Shown here: piece by piece, positions 52,701-61,085 of the stretch
Layout of the letters: each line of letters starts with the position of its first letter
Position numbering within the stretch: position 1 is the first letter of the stretch
Origin: Methanocella conradii HZ254
Lineage (GTDB): Archaea > Halobacteriota > Methanocellia > Methanocellales > Methanocellaceae
Assembly (NCBI RefSeq): GCF_000251105.1
Contig: NC_017034.1
Location: forward strand, 1,550,001 to 1,614,000
Length of the DNA stretch: 64,000 nucleotides
Reading direction: 5' to 3'
Program-made: the position numbers and the translations under genes
The notes under the pieces: generated by a model
What the model was told of the DNA's origin: nothing
Database searches by the model: none
Seen by the model: only the letters and a program-made list of their open reading frames with translations

Positions 52701-55204
52701 CCCTCGTTAAGGAATATCTGCTTCCTTGAGGCGTTCTGATCTTCATAGACTACGGCCAGCATGAAGCCGTACATCGATATCTTTGCGGTCGAACTGCTAT
52801 TACGTGTGAAGACGACCTCGTTAAAGTCGTTCTTTCTGTACAGATCGGTCACGTTATAGGTTATTAAGCCATATACAAAATTCGAGTACGCGCCAAAGTT
52901 GGACTGATCGTGCTCCCAGTGTTCATAGGGTACTCTGACTCCATTGAAGTCAACCGTTACATTGTCAGGTGCTACGAATGAGTCATCCCATGTGTATGGC
53001 ACGTATAGCCGTACTTCCCTGACTGTCGCGCCCGCCGGTATCGTGAGGTTTTCGGGCGTCCATCCTACCGTATAGTTGGTCCATCCGCCCACGCCAAAGC
53101 TTCCTGACCGGTAGGAACTGTTCCCAAATGAGTAGACGAGACCGCCCTTAAGGTCATAGGTCCTGTGAGTGGTAACGTTCTCCTTGCCTTCCCAGTAATG
53201 GGCGCCTTTATACCCATTATATAGTACGTTACGTGTTACTGTCTTAGTGTTATCGGTCTCAAGTGTTTCCGGTACAAGATTATCCGGGTCAATGACTGCC
53301 GTATAAGTTACCGTACCGCCCTGAAGCGGACGGATGGTGGGGTCCGTTATATTTAATAAAATATATTTCGAACCACTCATTGTGGCCATTTCAGGCACTG
53401 TTATACGGCCTGACCATCCATCGCTGGCATTAATTAATATTTCTGTTGTGGGCGAATAGCCCACTAAATTTTGTACCCCAATCCTGATCCGGTTGGTCTC
53501 TTTGGCAAATACTGATGAGCCATCCAGCATCGGAAGGGTGTAGACTTTAAGATTGCACTTTGCGGTTATATAATTAGCCTTTATCGTACTGTTAGAGCCG
53601 CCTGGACCTGTTACAGTTAAGTTTACTGTGTAATAGCCTCCCACCGAGAAGTTGTAGACTGGGTTTTGTTCTGTACTGTCCACCATGCCATCGTTGTCGA
53701 AGTCCCAGGCCCAGCTGGTGATATTACCTGTGCTACGGTCAGTGAAACTAACGATTAGAGGCGAGTTCCCGCTCGTTACATTAGCAGTGAAATCTGCGAC
53801 AGGCGCCGCCAAACTTACCGTAATGTAGTCTGTCTTGATTTCGCTATCGCTTCCCCCTGGCCCTGTGACTGTGAGGTTGACCGTGTACGTGCCCGGGGCA
53901 TTATACGTATAGACTGGGTTTTGTTCTGTACTGTCCACCATGCCATCGTTGTCGAAGTCCCAGGCCCAGCCTGTTATGCTCCCTGTTGACTGGTCGGTGA
54001 ACTGTACGGTGAGCGGCGTCACGCCGGACGTCACATTTGACGTGAACTGGGCGACAGGCGATGTAGCTGCTGTCAGGTGCTGCACTTTAAGTATGGCGAG
54101 GGGTAGCTTGAAGAACCCTGCTATGCCCGTTGCTGGCAGATACCTTGAATATGCGAAGGTCACGTCGCTGCTACCGTTTATCAGGCTGGTGACATCCCAA
54201 GTTTTTACTCCAGAATAGGCTCCCTGGACATCTGGAGTCCTGTCAAGCTCCTGGTTTGTGAAATTTCCAGTTTTCGTGGAAGCTACGAAATTATTATCGC
54301 TGGTCGGGAAACCATAGAACCCGCTGTTGCTTGCCATATAATCAATTGCAAGGGTGGCTGATGATATAGGCCCGATACCCTGGGTATTAAACGTCGTAGT
54401 ACCAACAGCCACCTCATCGTAATGGTCCTCACAATAGTATGAGCACACGTCATGCCCCTGGTTAATCCAGTACTGTATCTGGTCGCTGTCGCCATCATTA
54501 TATGCGACTACCAGCGAGATGACTTTAATCCTCCCATCATATGAGCCTTCAGTATTAACGTTTACGTTAATGGTCTGGCCCTGTATCATGTTTGTTACAT
54601 CATAGTACATGAGGTAGTCGCTTGTGACCCTCGTCTCGTGGTCGTTGATTATTTTATAGGGGTCGTTAGCGCCCCCACCAAACGCCGTGTTATCGTTTCC
54701 CGAGATTCCATCGCCTTGAGCTACCACAAAGTGGAATGGTGCGTGTCCGGTCTCCGTCCAGGTCTGTTCGTATACCCCATCACCATTCCCATCCCACTTG
54801 TTAGTGATTGTGAATGCATAGTCATTTTGCATGTGTCCGCAGTACGCAGATATATACAAACGGGCCCATTGTATCCTTCCCGGCTCGGCTACCGCTGCGG
54901 CGGGTAACGTGAACGTTTTGGTCACGTTTTTGTCTCCCCAGTTTGGCGCTGGATTAATATCACACCATACGTCTCCAGACACAGTCCCCGTCTGCACCGT
55001 GGTAAGCGGCAGGCCGCCCACATAGTTATCTGCCGTAACGATGGCAGGTAATACGGCGATCATTACAATGAGGGCTATAAAAATGCCCGCTCCTCTAATA
55101 CCATGCTTAATTCTCAAGCTATCCATAAAGATTTTAAGAGATAGGTGATTCTTTCCATCTTTATCATTACTGATTGGATTGGTCGATATAGAATTGATAG
55201 ACAT
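49712..55204 (-). CDS. Giant secreted DUF3344/PKD/CARDB protein with cohesin-like and dockerin domains
   Basis: 1830 residues. Order, with estimated limits: N-terminal hydrophobic export signal (38-58), DUF3344 (60-375), two PKD (381-545), CARDB-like (546-656), DUF3344-like (658-968), PKD (970-1050), CARDB-like (1053-1163), third DUF3344-like (1165-1438), PKD (1441-1524), cohesin-like (1526-1661), PKD (1662-1752) and a two-repeat dockerin (1753-1830; DVNGNGKLDFDDVVVLF and DYNHNDRIDFDDIVQLYW). ATG 55204 follows AGAGGGGG closely. With a cohesin-like and a dockerin domain in one chain, copies could link head to tail or bind the anchor encoded next. PKD units share long near-identical DNA. The function of the DUF3344 domains is unknown. 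Confidence 0.92.
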   Translation of the reverse strand: MSINSISTNPISNDKDGKNHLSLKIFMDSLRIKHGIRGAGIFIALIVMIAVLPAIVTADNYVGGLPLTTVQTGTVSGDVWCDINPAPNWGDKNVTKTFTLPAAAVAEPGRIQWARLYISAYCGHMQNDYAFTITNKWDGNGDGVYEQTWTETGHAPFHFVVAQGDGISGNDNTAFGGGANDPYKIINDHETRVTSDYLMYYDVTNMIQGQTINVNVNTEGSYDGRIKVISLVVAYNDGDSDQIQYWINQGHDVCSYYCEDHYDEVAVGTTTFNTQGIGPISSATLAIDYMASNSGFYGFPTSDNNFVASTKTGNFTNQELDRTPDVQGAYSGVKTWDVTSLINGSSDVTFAYSRYLPATGIAGFFKLPLAILKVQHLTAATSPVAQFTSNVTSGVTPLTVQFTDQSTGSITGWAWDFDNDGMVDSTEQNPVYTYNAPGTYTVNLTVTGPGGSDSEIKTDYITVSLAAPVADFTANVTSGNSPLIVSFTDRSTGNITSWAWDFDNDGMVDSTEQNPVYNFSVGGYYTVNLTVTGPGGSNSTIKANYITAKCNLKVYTLPMLDGSSVFAKETNRIRIGVQNLVGYSPTTEILINASDGWSGRITVPEMATMSGSKYILLNITDPTIRPLQGGTVTYTAVIDPDNLVPETLETDNTKTVTRNVLYNGYKGAHYWEGKENVTTHRTYDLKGGLVYSFGNSSYRSGSFGVGGWTNYTVGWTPENLTIPAGATVREVRLYVPYTWDDSFVAPDNVTVDFNGVRVPYEHWEHDQSNFGAYSNFVYGLITYNVTDLYRKNDFNEVVFTRNSSSTAKISMYGFMLAVVYEDQNASRKQIFLNEGFDLLGASQNDYGTTEEEATAYIPFTGMDIDVANATRAILITTCPSGAPQNTGDPGEGNLIVNGQQIGHLVWSYGQETTGESDSSQVAVDVRDIKEYLNATGGPNLVGMQSTAGASPCMCAAQAFLVVEYPYEAPAANFTSDITGGMAPLTVQFTDRSTGNITSWAWDFNNDGIVDSIEQNPVHTYNAPGTYTVNLTITGPGGSDSEIKTDYITVSQPSMPDLVITAVSPNKGAGDCLFANESNLINVTVKNQGNASSAAFTVSLDIDRMIYNASVNSLEAGASINITFSDTTIRVAGSNVTVTATADSTDAVTESNETNNSLISALTVYNNGYKGKRYTGGSDISTQATFEGRIDVKYSSGNAAYNSANWTAKVYNWSSSDIQIPPGATVLSARLYQGYTWNKMTTDPAFTMSFNGNVVTPIATYKDRKGYGTSDYPQGVYVYDVTGLFNASGNSITITPEAGNNYGIYGAYLVVVYEDNNATWKKVWINDECDILASKSTYSVTSDEATAYATFAGVNNSDVKSARAIAILSSAADTGKSKFFFNGNEYTGFWQDYMTSPQIGFSAYDVKDALASGDNTARLQSYDTGNGGDSMYAQNVILVVEHAEEAPVADFTANVTSGTAPLTVQFTDLSRNATSWAWDFDNDGIVDSTEQNPVHTYASAGTYTVNLTVAGPGGSDSEAKADYITVSPSIVTISIVPSSENAPVDGTRAIDIVALSLPLGLSGYALNVSLDNASVGEVVNVSYPAWAALNSTTTLPGDNVRISGVDLNKLVEPGASNVTLATITLRGDAPGMTGVMIDGVHMDDDAGSAILGATNNGSFTVYTYVVANFTANATSGTAGPLSPFMVSFTDLTTGAPGPTSWQWNFGDGNTTTEQNPTHAYTTSGNYTVSLTAANQYAEDTKTIVDYIKVRPYVEAFPGHSNAPLDPDDDFLFEDVNGNGKLDFDDVVVLFQNVEWVENNARVGVGPYDYNHNDRIDFDDIVQLYWEILEVI

Positions 55205-55360
55205 ATGACCCCCTCTAAGGTAATTACTTGTCTTACTATCTCATTTATTGTATATAAAGATTGTTACAATCTTTGAAATATTGCGAATTAGTGTTAATTT
55301 AAATTTATATAATATTACAAATTAACTTTAAAATAGATTTAATTTTCTATTTTGATTATA

Positions 55361-55390
55361 AAAATGGTGGGGGTGTTTCCCCCATTTTTT
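55361..55390 (-). terminator. Hairpin after the dockerin remnant
   Basis: TGGGGG and CCCCCA pair around TGTTT (55368-55384), flanked by A- and T-runs that extend the stem weakly. It lies 13 bases beyond the TGA of the dockerin remnant in that gene's direction and would be its old terminator. The region 55205-55360 is AT-rich, holds the promoter of the giant gene and no other gene. Confidence 0.65.
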
Positions 55391-55402
55391 AGATTATTTT
55401 TG

Positions 55403-55590
55403 TCACATTATTTTTAATAGTTCCCAGTAAAGCAGGACGATGTCGTCGTATTCTGCCGTTGTGGTTGACGTCCTCGATGACGTCGTCATCCGTGCCAGTC
55501 GGAACGTTCGCGTGGCCGGTAAACGCCTTCGCATACGGCGTCGAGACGGCATAGTCAGCCCTCGCCTTCACGTCGTTCAGGTACACATTA
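55403..55590 (-). pseudogene. Dockerin gene remnant (3' end only)
   Basis: The minus strand reads YLNDVKARADYAVSTPYAKA then FTGHANVPTGTDDDVIEDVN and HNGR, the end of a PKD unit followed by the first part of a dockerin; after a frameshift the next bases give DDIVLLYWELLKIM and a TGA at 55403-55405. No start, signal peptide or upstream domains remain. The body of the gene was probably lost when the AbiE pair, which begins 41 bases away on the other strand, arrived. Confidence 0.85.
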
Positions 55591-55630
55591 ACGGCCGGCT
55601 TACATCGACCTTTTTAATTTAAGAACGATC

Positions 55631-56464
55631 GTGGCGTCGAAAAAAATTAATATTTATAACTTGTATCGTGTATTTGTGAGAAAATTAAAACAACAATATA
55701 CAAAATATATTGGCATCTCCGCGAACGAGTCGTTCCTGCTATCCTCGATACGGGCCCGGGACCTACCTGTCTTCGGAGTCCGGGAGGTCGTATCCCTCTG
55801 CGGATGGAGCCGAAGCAGGACGTATAACACCCTCGTCTCGCTGGAAAGGAAAGGCGTGCTAACACGAATAAGGAGGAACAGCTATGCCATAACCGGCGAG
55901 CTCGCAAAAAACGTTTACCGGATCGCTACCGAAGCCGTTAAGCCATCGTACGTAAGCTTCTGGACGGCGCTCTCGCGCTACGGCTTCACGGAGCAGCAGG
56001 TAACCGCGGTACAGCTCGTCTCCACCAGGCAGGTCCCGGGGTTTTCCGTGGGGCCATACAGGCTCGAAATCGTGAAGTTCAGGCCGTCGCGGTTTTACGG
56101 CTACAAAAGGATGGATGGCTTCGTGATCGCAGAGCCGGAAAAGGCGCTTGTGGATTCCCTCGCCTATCCCAGCCTCTGCGGGGGCATAGGAGAGTTCGCG
56201 AAATGCCTGAGGGCTGCGTGGCCCGGCCTGGACAAAAAAAAATTCACGGAATACCTCCTTAAATTCAAAAATAAGTCGCTCGTATCTCGAGCGGGCTACC
56301 TTATCGAGCATATGGAGCTTAACAACGAGCTAGTTGGCTCGCTTCTCGGCCACAAATCCCCGGGATTCGTGCGCCTGGACACGGGGGCAAAAAAAGCCGG
56401 CACATACGACCATAAATGGAATATCATCATAAACACGGACATCGGGCGGGAGGAAATAAGATGA
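55631..56464 (+). CDS. abiEi: AbiEi-type antitoxin/transcriptional regulator
   Basis: 277-residue antitoxin of a type IV toxin-antitoxin system. The N-terminal winged helix appears in FGVREVVSLCGWSRSRTYNT and LERKGVLTRIRRNSYAITGE; the C-terminal AbiEi domain follows, with FWTALSRYGFTEQQ, FRPSRFYGYKRMDGFVIAEP and EKALVDSLAYP. It is thought to repress its own operon and oppose AbiEii. GTG 55631 was taken as start, but there is no strong ribosome binding site. The toxin gene overlaps by four bases. The pair sits in a strand opposite to the surrounding surface genes. Confidence 0.88.
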   Translation: MASKKINIYNLYRVFVRKLKQQYTKYIGISANESFLLSSIRARDLPVFGVREVVSLCGWSRSRTYNTLVSLERKGVLTRIRRNSYAITGELAKNVYRIATEAVKPSYVSFWTALSRYGFTEQQVTAVQLVSTRQVPGFSVGPYRLEIVKFRPSRFYGYKRMDGFVIAEPEKALVDSLAYPSLCGGIGEFAKCLRAAWPGLDKKKFTEYLLKFKNKSLVSRAGYLIEHMELNNELVGSLLGHKSPGFVRLDTGAKKAGTYDHKWNIIINTDIGREEIR

Positions 56465-57207
56465 TATCGCTCGAGCAATTAAAGGAATTGGCGAGGAAGA
56501 GCGGGCTTACTGTGTACCAGCAGGAGAAGGACTACTTCCTGAAGCTCTTCCTTTACGCGTACTTCAAGAGGTATCAGGACGCCGTTTTCAAAGGGGGGAC
56601 CTGTATCAGGTATCTCTTCGGCATCGACCGGTTCAGCGAGGACCTCGACTTTAACATAAAAACTCCGCCGGAAACGTTCAAAATGCAGGTGAGAAAAGCT
56701 ATAAAGGAGCTGGGATCCGTCGGAATAGAATCGTATTTCATCAAAGAAGAGCAATTCCAGGACGCGTATACGTGCGAGATCGGCTTCAACGGCCCATTAT
56801 ACAAGGGGACGCCGCAAACCAGGAACAAGATAAGGATTGATGCCGGAAAAAGGATAGGGACGCTCAAGGAACCGGAATGGAGGATGATATCTTCCGAATA
56901 TCCTGAAACGAGGGAGCAATTTTTAGTCCTTGCGATGAGCGAGGAAGAAATACTCGTGGAAAAGGTAATAGCGCTCATGGAAAGAAGAAAGGGCAGAGAC
57001 TTGTACGACGTATGGTTCCTCCTGGAGAAAAGGGTCCGCTTCGATGAGAGACTGCTGAATGAGAAGGGCGTGTCAAAGGTCGAATTCGGGCGTTTTCCAT
57101 CCGAGGTGGAATACGAGCGTGACATGAGGCGCCTGACCCCTCGTGTTATCCCTTATGCGCAGGCGATGCGGAGAGTTAAAAAAGGGCTTGGAGCTTTTCC
57201 GGAATGA
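56461..57207 (+). CDS. abiEii: AbiEii-type nucleotidyltransferase toxin
   Basis: 248-residue toxin. The nucleotidyltransferase core is VFKGGTCIRYLFGIDRFSED followed by DLDF, with both active-site aspartates; later blocks are KIRIDAGKR, EEILVEKVIALMERRKGRD and LYDVWFLL, typical of AbiEii/JHP933-like enzymes. Such toxins modify tRNA or other targets and cause abortive infection or growth arrest. ATG 56461 overlaps the antitoxin TGA (ATGA), so expression is coupled. Confidence 0.9.
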   Translation: MISLEQLKELARKSGLTVYQQEKDYFLKLFLYAYFKRYQDAVFKGGTCIRYLFGIDRFSEDLDFNIKTPPETFKMQVRKAIKELGSVGIESYFIKEEQFQDAYTCEIGFNGPLYKGTPQTRNKIRIDAGKRIGTLKEPEWRMISSEYPETREQFLVLAMSEEEILVEKVIALMERRKGRDLYDVWFLLEKRVRFDERLLNEKGVSKVEFGRFPSEVEYERDMRRLTPRVIPYAQAMRRVKKGLGAFPE

Positions 57208-57294
57208 AGTCTCTGGCAAACGAAATAAGAGACAAGGCTTGACAATAAAATTCGACAATAAAATGTATGCCCTAATCATAACTTGTCTATCTTT

Positions 57295-58170
57295 TTATGC
57301 GTATCCCAGTAGTTCATGGTAGAGCAGGACGATGTCGTCGTAGTCTATTCTGCTGTTACCATTGATGCCCTAGTACAGGCCGTCCCCCTCCAGGTCCAGC
57401 GGCGAGTTTGCATACCCGGGGAACGTTTCCACGTATGGTGTCAGGACGATGTAGGCGGTTTTGGTCTCTGTGTCGTTTAGATACGGGTTCGCTACTTCTA
57501 GCGTGACCGTGTACTTGCCAGGGGCTGTGTAGGCGTGCGTCGGATTTTGAAGCGTCGAGGCGTTGTTGTCTCCAAGCTCCATTCCCAGGAGGAAGGCGTG
57601 GGCGAGCACATGGGATTATCGGTGAAGCCGACTACGAAGGGCGACAGCGGGCCAACGGTGCTAGCTGTGGCGTTAGCCGAGAAATCTGCCGCAATGGTCG
57701 CGTAAACGCTCATCGCGCCATTAACGGGGGCTGTTGTAATGGTCATGCCATTGTCATCAGATTCGACTCTTACGCTCTCATACATGATTGAAGCGGTGCC
57801 CGGTGCGTCGCCCTTTATCGTCAATGTGGCTAGCGTAACGTTCGTGGTGCCCGCCTCTACCACTTTGTCGAGGTCAACTGCGCTGAGCCTGACAACGTCG
57901 CCTGGCAACCCGCTTGTAGAGTTCAGCCGAGCCCACGACGGGTAGCTTACGCCCACGACATCCCCGATACCATGGTTCTCAAATGATACGTTCAGCACGT
58001 ACCCGGAGAGCCCTGTCGAGAGCTCGTCAACCACGACGTCCATCGTAAACGTCCCATCACAAACTACCTCCCTATATGAGGGAACGAACGATACCACCGG
58101 ATACCTCACGCTAATATAGTTTTCCCTTGTCTCTGGCATGTATGATACATCATCTATAAATTGCCAGTAG
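57295..58170 (-). pseudogene. Decayed cohesin-like/PKD/dockerin gene
   Basis: Minus strand: a cohesin-like domain (TFTMDVVVDELSTGLSGYVL, then RLSAVDLDKVVEAGTTNVTL) followed by a PKD unit that changes frame near 57590, where one T seems lost from a TTTGGAGAC codon series (the second frame continues GDNNASTLQNPTHAYTAPGK). It ends with a dockerin broken by TAG at 57370-57372 (EGDGLY-stop-GINGNSRIDYDDIVLLYHEL). There is no signal peptide or start; the 5' end fades shortly before the ABC permease stop codon. Two lesions plus a missing 5' end mean it is inactive. Confidence 0.88.
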
Positions 58171-58225
58171 CGAGAAAAAGAGATGAGAGGCTGGGTTTGA
58201 GCCGGCCTCTTGTATTCGATACTTG

Positions 58226-59443
58226 TTATATTCCCCGGATTGCCTCTACGGGGTTCAGCCTGGCAGCCTTTACCGCAGGGTAAATCCCCGCTATGAGAGA
58301 GAAAACTATGGCTATGAGCATGCCCGAGACGAGCATGGTAGGTGTTACGATGGCTATCTGAGAGCCGAATATGCCGGAAAACTCCGTGCCAAGCTGGGAG
58401 ATTATGAAAGGCTTCCCGACGGCGTTGGCAAAAGCTGAAAAGAGAAGGCCAAAAACGTCGCCGGCGATGCCGCCCATGACCCCTATGACGAGGCATTCAA
58501 GCATGACCTGGCTTATGACGTCTCCCTCGGACGCCCCGACTGCCATCGTGATGCCTATCTCGCGGGTCCGCTCGAACACGGAGGTGACCATCGTCGTCAT
58601 TATCATGAGGCAGCCCACTATGAGGGCGAAGCCCGCGAAAATCGTGAAGATCATGACCATCATGTCCATGAACCTGTTCACTGCCTCTATCTGCTCAAAG
58701 GCCCCCTTCGCTGTCAGGCCTCTGGCCTCGATTTGCTGGACGACCGAAAAGACGGCGTTAGGGTCGTCGATGCGGACGAAAATGCAGTTATAGTCCGTAT
58801 CGGAGCCGCGAATGCTTCTCTCGGTATCTATATCGATGAGGACGACCTGGTCAAACTGGTCATCCCGCTCCCGCATCACTCCCGCTGCCGTAAGGTTAAA
58901 CGTTTTGTCCACCGGGACTCCAGTCTCGTTATACTCCCTCACGAGGGCGGTAAAGGTGTCGCCAACGCGTATGCCGTCCGCCCGCTGGAGGGTCTCGCGT
59001 ATGTTATAGCCAAAGATGACGTCGCTGGAGCCGGGATCAAAGCCTGTTCCCCGTAGATATTCTGGCTTAATCACCTTATCGAGGTCCTGCTGACGTACGG
59101 CGAGGACTGATAGGTAGGTCTGGCGTTTCGTGGCGTACGAGTCCCGTATGGCGGGGGCGGCGGCAACGACGTGCGGTATGCCCCTGATAGACTCGACCCT
59201 CGCATCCGTGATGAGCTGAGTCGTCTCGTTCCTGACGTCGGGCGTCACCTCTATTAGGGTCAGGTCAGACTGGGCCTTGATGGTCTCGATGGCCTGGGTA
59301 CGTATGCCCTCTCCAATGGCGAGTATTCCTATAACCGCCGCGACCCCCACGGCTATGCCAAGGGCGGTCAGGATAACCCTGAACTTCTTCGCCCTGAGCT
59401 GTCTCAGGGCGATGCGCAAAAAGTCAAAGTATTTTCCTATCAC
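58226..59443 (-). CDS. MacB/FtsX-type ABC permease
   Basis: 405 residues with the MacB/LolC layout: an N-terminal membrane helix (VILTALGIAVGVAAVIGILA), a large extracytoplasmic domain of about 230 residues, then three helices at the C-terminus (FAGFALIVGCLMIMTTMVTS and two more), with the cytoplasmic motif FERTREIGITMAVGAS and the ending AGIYPAVKAARLNPVEAIRG. Such proteins do not form a channel but move exported substrates or lipoproteins by mechanotransmission. Last gene of an operon with three DUF3344 proteins and the ATPase. Confidence 0.92.
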   Translation of the reverse strand: MIGKYFDFLRIALRQLRAKKFRVILTALGIAVGVAAVIGILAIGEGIRTQAIETIKAQSDLTLIEVTPDVRNETTQLITDARVESIRGIPHVVAAAPAIRDSYATKRQTYLSVLAVRQQDLDKVIKPEYLRGTGFDPGSSDVIFGYNIRETLQRADGIRVGDTFTALVREYNETGVPVDKTFNLTAAGVMRERDDQFDQVVLIDIDTERSIRGSDTDYNCIFVRIDDPNAVFSVVQQIEARGLTAKGAFEQIEAVNRFMDMMVMIFTIFAGFALIVGCLMIMTTMVTSVFERTREIGITMAVGASEGDVISQVMLECLVIGVMGGIAGDVFGLLFSAFANAVGKPFIISQLGTEFSGIFGSQIAIVTPTMLVSGMLIAIVFSLIAGIYPAVKAARLNPVEAIRGI

Positions 59444-60114
59444 GAGACCACCTTTCCGTCCCTGAGCTCGATAGAGCGGTCGCAGTATGCGGCAAGCTCG
59501 CGCTCGTGGGTGACCACTAAAAACGTAACGCCCCTCTCCTCGTTTACCTGCCTCATCAGCCTGTATATCTCAGCGCTCGTCTTCGAGTCAAGGTTACCGG
59601 TTGGCTCGTCGGCGAGAACGAGCGCGGGGTTTACCACGAGGGCGCGGGCTATGGCCACTCGCTGCTGCTCGCCTCCGCTAAGCTGGAATGGCATGTGCTC
59701 GGTACGGTCTCCCAGGCCAACCATCTCTAGCAACGCCCTTGCCCTCTTCTTTCGCTCGTCTCTCGAGCGGTAGTTAAAAAGAAGAGGATACTCTACGTTC
59801 TCAAGGGCGTTCAGCGACGAGATGAGGTTGAACTGCTGGAACACGAACCCCACCACGTTCCTCCGGAGCGAGATGAGCGCCCTTCTGTCCCTGTAGTTTA
59901 CTTCTTTCCCGTTAATGCTCACGGCGCCTGAGGTGGGCTGGTCCAGTCCTCCCAGGATGTTCAGCAGCGTGCTCTTGCCGCTGCCACTCCTGCCTATCAG
60001 GGCTACAAACTCTCCCTCACCAACCTCAAAGGATATGTCCTGTAGCGCTTTCACCCCATTGCCATAAGACTTTGACAGGGCAATTGCTTTTACACTCTCC
60101 ACCATAAATATCAC
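59440..60114 (-). CDS. MacB/LolD-type ABC ATPase
   Basis: About 224 residues: Walker A IGRSGSGKSTLLNILGG, the LolD-specific LRRNVVGFVFQQFNLISSLN, signature QLSGGEQQRVAIARALV, Walker B LVLADEPTGNLDSKT and H-switch VVTHERELAAYCD. Powers the FtsX-type permease encoded just downstream (four-base overlap). Two starts are possible: GTG 60114, overlapping the stop of the DUF3344 gene, and ATG 60105. Confidence 0.93.
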   Translation of the reverse strand: MIFMVESVKAIALSKSYGNGVKALQDISFEVGEGEFVALIGRSGSGKSTLLNILGGLDQPTSGAVSINGKEVNYRDRRALISLRRNVVGFVFQQFNLISSLNALENVEYPLLFNYRSRDERKKRARALLEMVGLGDRTEHMPFQLSGGEQQRVAIARALVVNPALVLADEPTGNLDSKTSAEIYRLMRQVNEERGVTFLVVTHERELAAYCDRSIELRDGKVVS

Positions 60115-61085
60115 GACTTCAAAGTTACCGTTATTATAGCGTTCGTAAGCTGGAAGTAATCCCCCTGGTCTCTTACCTCGGCGACGTTCCCCTCCGTCCT
60201 CAGGTATGGCTTAATGTCCCTGCTGTCGAAGCCTATCTGGGACGTGTCGTTATAGTCGAAAAAGTTGACCCACGTCTTGCCCTTAAAGTTAGGGAACAGG
60301 ATGGAGAAGACCGTCTTCATGATGGCCGGTATCTGGCTATCGGGTATGTAGTTCACAAGCAGCACGTTTTTGTTTGGTATATCATACCGGTTATACCCGC
60401 CTGAAGGGGCGACAAGGAATAGGCGCGCCTCCGAAACGTCATCCTTAGGTATTTTTCCCTCTATGTCAACCTCGCTGGTCGCCATCTCCGCCGTTATCCC
60501 ATAGCTGTTATACAGCATGTCGGCGCCCTCTTTAACCCATATCATTCTCCTGGACTCGCCAGGGCACTCGTATACGGCCAGCAACCCCATGCCGTGGAAG
60601 GATACTGAGCTCCCCTCAGGGCCTTCCTGCTTCACGGTAAACGTGAGATTATTGTGGCCTGGCTTCAGGTAGGGCACCTCATACGTATCCATGCCCGAGA
60701 AGAAGTCGTAGGAGCCTACGAAACCCTTGCTATCATAATAACGGTCTACCAGCCTAAGACTTTCTCCAGGGTGGCTCGCTTCTTCGAGCGATAATGTGGG
60801 GTATATAGCCTTCTGGGCCATCGTGCTCCACACCCAGTACAGGTAAAGGCGCTGATACCTTATCGTGGCGTTCTCCGGTATCGAGACGTCGATGTTCACG
60901 GTGAACGTGCCACCCCTGCCTATGGAGCCATTGTACGTGCTATTTCCTATAGAGTACACGTAGCTACCCTGAATGGTATCGTGATACTTTGTTACGAGGT
61001 ACTTATCCCCCGCATACGTCGCATTCGCGGGTATGGATATCATCAAGCACAGGATCAGCGCACATGCCAGTTTACGGCAGGTCAT
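60111..61085 (-). CDS. Secreted DUF3344-family protein next to the ABC transporter
   Basis: Around 324 residues: signal peptide (RKLACALILCLMISIPANAT) and one domain equal to the second DUF3344-like type in the giant proteins (IQGSYVYSIGNSTYNGSIGR, YQRLYLYWVWSTM, RRMIWVKEGADMLYNSYGI, IGFDSRDIKPYLRTEG). No anchor or dockerin is seen. ATG 61085 is preferred to ATG 61103 because the signal then begins normally; it overlaps the preceding gene by 14 bases. Operon position between a CARDB-containing relative and the ABC ATPase suggests the transporter acts on these proteins or on what they carry. Confidence 0.85.
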   Translation of the reverse strand: MTCRKLACALILCLMISIPANATYAGDKYLVTKYHDTIQGSYVYSIGNSTYNGSIGRGGTFTVNIDVSIPENATIRYQRLYLYWVWSTMAQKAIYPTLSLEEASHPGESLRLVDRYYDSKGFVGSYDFFSGMDTYEVPYLKPGHNNLTFTVKQEGPEGSSVSFHGMGLLAVYECPGESRRMIWVKEGADMLYNSYGITAEMATSEVDIEGKIPKDDVSEARLFLVAPSGGYNRYDIPNKNVLLVNYIPDSQIPAIMKTVFSILFPNFKGKTWVNFFDYNDTSQIGFDSRDIKPYLRTEGNVAEVRDQGDYFQLTNAIITVTLKS

